Origin: Erodium maritimum
Taxonomy: Eukaryota; Streptophyta; Magnoliopsida; Geraniales; Geraniaceae
NCBI GenBank assembly: GCA_963921825.1
Contig: OY997596.1
Coordinates: 7,259,001 to 7,323,000, forward strand
Direction of reading: 5' to 3'
DNA length: 64,000 nucleotides
Positions 60,486 to 64,000 of the stretch are shown piece by piece. The notes under the pieces were generated by a model, which was not told the origin of the DNA, searched no databases, and saw only the letters and a program-made list of their open reading frames with translations. The position numbers and the translations under genes were made by a program. How positions within the stretch are numbered: the first letter of the stretch is position 1; every line of letters begins with the position of its first letter.

Positions 60486-62640
60486 CTAAAACTGCATACC
60501 GTCAATTAAGACAACACCCATATGAGCAGTATGCTCATGAAATACTTTAGGTGTCAAGCCCTTAGTTAGTGGGTCCGCTAGCATGTAGTTTGTTCCTATA
60601 CGCTCAATAGACACTATCGTGCTCTGAACTCTTTCTTTAACAACCAGAAACTTGATGTCAATGTGTTTAGAGTTTGACGAACTTTTGTTGTTATTCGAAT
60701 ACATGACTGCCAAAAGATTGTCGCAATAGACCTTTAGAGGTCTTTCGATTCCATCCAGAACCCACAGCCCGATGACAAAATTTCGCAGCCATATAGCCTG
60801 ATTGGTTGCCTCATAACAAGCTATGAATTCTGTTTCCATGATGGAAGGAGCTATAAGTGTCTGCTTAGCACTTCTCCAAGATATAGCTCCTCCTGTCAAC
60901 AGAAAAACATAACCAAAGGTGGATCTCCTAGTATATAGACAACCCTCAAGATCGGAATCAGAATACCCAATGATCTCCAAATTTTCTGACATCCGATAGG
61001 TGAGCATGTATTCATTTGTTCTCTGTAAGTACCTCATGACCCTTTTGGCTGCTTTCCAATGATCCATATCAGGGTCACTTAAGTATCTGTCCAACATGCC
61101 GACTATGTACGCCAAATCTGGACGGGTACATACCTGAGCATACATAAGACTCCCAACAGCCGAAACATATGGAATCTTAATCATTTACTTTCTTTCTAAT
61201 TCATTCTTGGGGCACTGTTTGAGACTAAACTCGTCTCTTTTAGCAACAGGTGTATCTTTTAGTGCACAATCTTTCATGCCAAATTTGGCAAGAACCCTTT
61301 CGATATAGTTATTTTGTGATAACCCAAGAATATCACAAGAGTGATCTCGGTGTATCTTGATTCCTAACACAAAATTTGCATCACCAAGATCCTTCATTTG
61401 AAAATGTTTTGTTAAAAATCTCTTGGTTTCATGGAACAAACCTATATCGCTACTTGTCCACAAAATATCGTCGACATACAGCACTAGGAAAATGAATTTA
61501 CTCCCACTGAACTTATGATATACACAATTATCCACTACATTGACCTCAAAGCCACACGAGGTAATGATAGTATGAAACTTGTGATACCATTGATGGGAAG
61601 CATGCTTGAGACCGTAGATGGACCTTTGAGTTCACAAACCGTAAGCTTTGGGTCACTTGATACAAAGTTTTCTGGTTGTTCCATATATATGGTTTCCTCA
61701 ATTTCACCATTGAGAAAAGTCGTCTTAACATCCATCTGATGCAGCTCTAAATCCAAATGAGCTACAAGTGCCATTATTGTTCTAAAAGAATCTTTCGATG
61801 ATACCGCAGAGACAATTTCTTTATAGTTAATACCTTCCCTTAGAGTAAAACCCTTAGCAACTAGACGCGCTTTATACCTCTCAATATTGCCATTCGAATC
61901 CCGCTTGGTTTTAAATATTCATTTGCAACCAATGGGCTTCGCACCTTCAGACAACTTGACGAGTTTCCAAACGCCATTATCATGCATAGATTTTATCTCA
62001 TCATTCATAGCATCGATCCACTTTTGACAGTTAACACTTTGTTTGACCTATTGGAAGTTGATTGGATCATCTTCCATTGTCCCTGTGTCAAACTCATGTT
62101 CCTAAAGGAATACAATGTAATCACTAGAGATTACACTCCTCCTGTTTATAGTGGATCGCCTAAGTGGCACTTCCTCTTGAGGTTGTTGTGGTTGCTCTTC
62201 GGGAACAACCTCTTGAACTTAACCAGGGAGTGGTAGAGGAGAATCCTCATTGTTGTCTTCTGTTGTGTCTTGAACAATGTCAACAGGTTGAACATTGTCA
62301 ATAACAACATTCGATAGAGGAACGAATTCCTCTTCAAAAACAACACTCCTAATACTCTCTCCCCTTCAAACACAACATCCTCAAGAAATCTCGCATTTCC
62401 CATTTCGAAAAAGGATTTAGTTAAGGGATCATAAAACTTAAAACCCCTCGACCGTTCAGGATACCCAAAAAAGTAGCAACTAACCGTTCTGGAATCCATT
62501 TTATCCTTACGTGGCCTGTAAGGTCTCGCCTCAGATGGACAACCCCAAATGTACAAGTGCCTGATACTAGGCTTTTTCCTGTCCATAATTCATAAGGGGT
62601 TTTAGCTACCGCTTTACTAGGTACTATGTTCAGTGTGTAC
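60486..62640 (-). pseudogene. Copia element 2 pol: integrase end, reverse transcriptase, RNase H
   Basis: Minus-strand order: integrase tail (LWTGKSLVSGTCTFG and HLYIWGCPSEARPYRP, 62146-62642), reverse transcriptase start (HQMDVKTTFLNGEIEETIYM, 61535-61774), catalytic box LVLYVDDILWTSSD (61185-61535), and RNase H (AVGSLMYAQVCTRPDLAYIV to LADPLTKGL, 60486-61184). The YVDD box is intact and the RNase H frame is open for 232 codons. The three parts sit in different frames with stops between, so the polyprotein is broken. Fewer lesions than copia element 1. Confidence 0.88.
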
Positions 62641-62663
62641 ACTACAGTCTTGATTGCCTCTCC

Positions 62664-63371
62664 CTAGAGTGATTCCGGTAAATAAGAATGACTAATCATA
62701 CTTCTCACCATGTCCTTAAGAGTTTTGTTTCGCCTCTCCGCGACACCATTCATGCGAGGTTTCCCTTGCATGGTGTATTGCGAGACGATTCCACACGCCT
62801 CTAGTAATTTAGCAAATGGAAAGTATAAATGTGAACTTCCCACTATAGTTACCTTATCCTTAATCCTCTTTCTTTTGTTGCCCATTGAGGTCATTGCAAC
62901 ATGAGCACTTTCAGTTTTTTCACGCTTCAACCTATCCTCTTCTTGCACAAAATGAGAAATGAGCTCATTAAGAGTCCATTTGTCCTTATAAGTATTATAG
63001 CTAACTGTAAACTGACCATAATGTGCATGAAGTGAGATGAGGACCAAATTCACAAGCAAGTCATCAGACATATCAAGCTTGAGCCACATGAGTTTTGAAG
63101 CGATGTTAGACATCTCCATAAAGTACTCCCTTATGTTTCCTTTACCCTTATACCTCATCTGGACAAGGTCAGCTAAAAGCTTGCTTGTCTCAGCCCTTTC
63201 GTTATTTGCAAAACGACTTTCAATTTCTTTAAGGAAACCCCGTACAGTGACCTCAATTGGCATACCGCCCCTGAATGTTTCTAGAACACTACTCCTAAAT
63301 TTTGTGCCGTTAAGCACAAAAATTGAATTCATGTTGGCAGTGATATTAGCAGCAGATACAATAACTATCAA
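62664..63371 (-). pseudogene. Copia element 2 gag fused in frame to integrase
   Basis: A 235-codon open frame starts in gag (MNSIFVLNGTKF, FANNERAETSKLLADLVQMR, YKGKGNIREYFMEMSNIASK). After KRKRIKDKVTIVGSSHL it switches to the integrase core end (LLEACGIVSQYTMQGKPRMN, GVAERRNKTLKDMVRSM). The zinc knuckle, protease and first part of integrase are missing at the junction. The deletion keeps the frame open. The gag N-terminus is also shortened near FRSSVLETF. Confidence 0.82.
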
Positions 63372-64000
63372 TGCAGAACAAATGAATACATAAGCTCAAA
63401 CATTGAAAATCATGTTATAACACATTAAGAATAAGCAAACAATTCTCATGTGATACATAATTTTCAATCAACCGAAGTGATGGGCCCATACAACCAAGAT
63501 ACCTAGCACAACATTAATGTCTATCTTTGGATAGAATCATTAACTCGTAAGTGGTACTCTTGCACGCAGAAATCAAGTGCTGACAATAAGTTCGGTCAAA
63601 TAACATCCTTCCTTTGGGCCGGTATGTTATCCACATGAAAACTTTACAATCGTCACACACCATTCCCACACGTGTATTCATTGTTCGGCCAATCAATGAC
63701 CTTCCTTTGGGCCGATGCATTGACCGCATGAACAATGAACACACACATCCCGTTATTCCAAAATAAATAAACCTACACACAAGAGGTTACTTTGGCAACT
63801 TTATGTGTTGATCTACTCATTTAAAATAGGGGACAAAAAAACATATAAGTAAGTGCCCAAATCCAAAGTTTTGATATCAAATTCATTGTTCGGCCAATCA
63901 ATGACCTTCCTTTGGGCCGAGCATTGATCGCATGAACAATGAACGCACACATCCCGCTATTTTAAAATAAACAAACCTACACACAAGAGGTTACTTTGGC
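63372..64000 (-). repeat. Leader of copia element 2 with three hairpin repeats
   Basis: Two copies of a unit with period 205 bp (63676-63800 and 63881-64000) and a diverged third (about 63588-63644). Each has a fixed core CCTTCCTTTGGGCC between inverted arms. It lies upstream of gag on the minus strand, and the element continues past the window end. Confidence 0.75.

Overview
The window is nuclear DNA of a flowering plant, most likely a eudicot. Two spliced genes match well-known land-plant families, and the repeats are the usual plant mix: Ty3/gypsy chromovirus, Ty1/copia, L1-type LINEs, Mutator-like, hAT and PIF/Harbinger elements. I cannot name the species from the sequence alone. I see no rRNA genes, tRNA genes or CRISPR arrays.

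Layout. Positions 1-6.3 kb (minus strand) hold a receptor-like kinase that I recognise as NCRK. Seven coding exons are visible, the 3' end lies beyond the left edge, and the introns carry small transposons. Positions 7.76-12.55 kb (minus) hold a two-exon E3 ubiquitin ligase of the WAV3/EDA40 type (RING plus von Willebrand A domain), with two MITEs in its single intron. Positions 13,576-31,048 hold a 17.5-kb tandem array LTR-body-LTR-body-LTR of a long-LTR chromovirus (minus strand, Tekay/Del-like), flanked as a whole by one 5-bp target-site duplication, GAGTC. From 31 to 51 kb there is a transposon graveyard: a Harbinger transposase remnant, a 5'-truncated LINE, several LINE ORF1 fragments, a LINE deletion derivative with 16-bp target-site duplications, a hAT MITE and a 1.7-kb Mutator-like element. 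Positions 51.9-54.6 kb (plus) hold a broken copia element without reverse transcriptase. Positions 55.8-57.0 kb (plus) hold one intact intronless kinase-fold gene whose catalytic motifs are degenerate, so it is a predicted pseudokinase. Positions 57.4-58.5 kb (minus) hold another LINE ORF1 remnant. From 59.6 kb to the right edge (minus) there is a second copia element with a 3' LTR, polypurine tract, broken pol, a gag/integrase fusion ORF and a hairpin-rich leader that runs off the window.

The host genes look like ordinary single-copy genes: a membrane receptor kinase, a ubiquitin ligase and a cytoplasmic pseudokinase. They are not an operon or a pathway cluster. The most informative structure is the chromovirus array. 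The middle LTR is a mosaic, matching the right LTR at its left end and the left LTR at its right end, as expected for unequal crossing-over between the two LTRs of one inserted element. The element was already coding-defective, since both bodies carry the same open frames and the same domain losses, yet its LTRs are nearly identical. This suggests recent mobilisation in trans. Two sets of hairpins with compensatory base changes, one in the chromovirus LTR and one in the copia leader, are the best candidates for undescribed functional structure.
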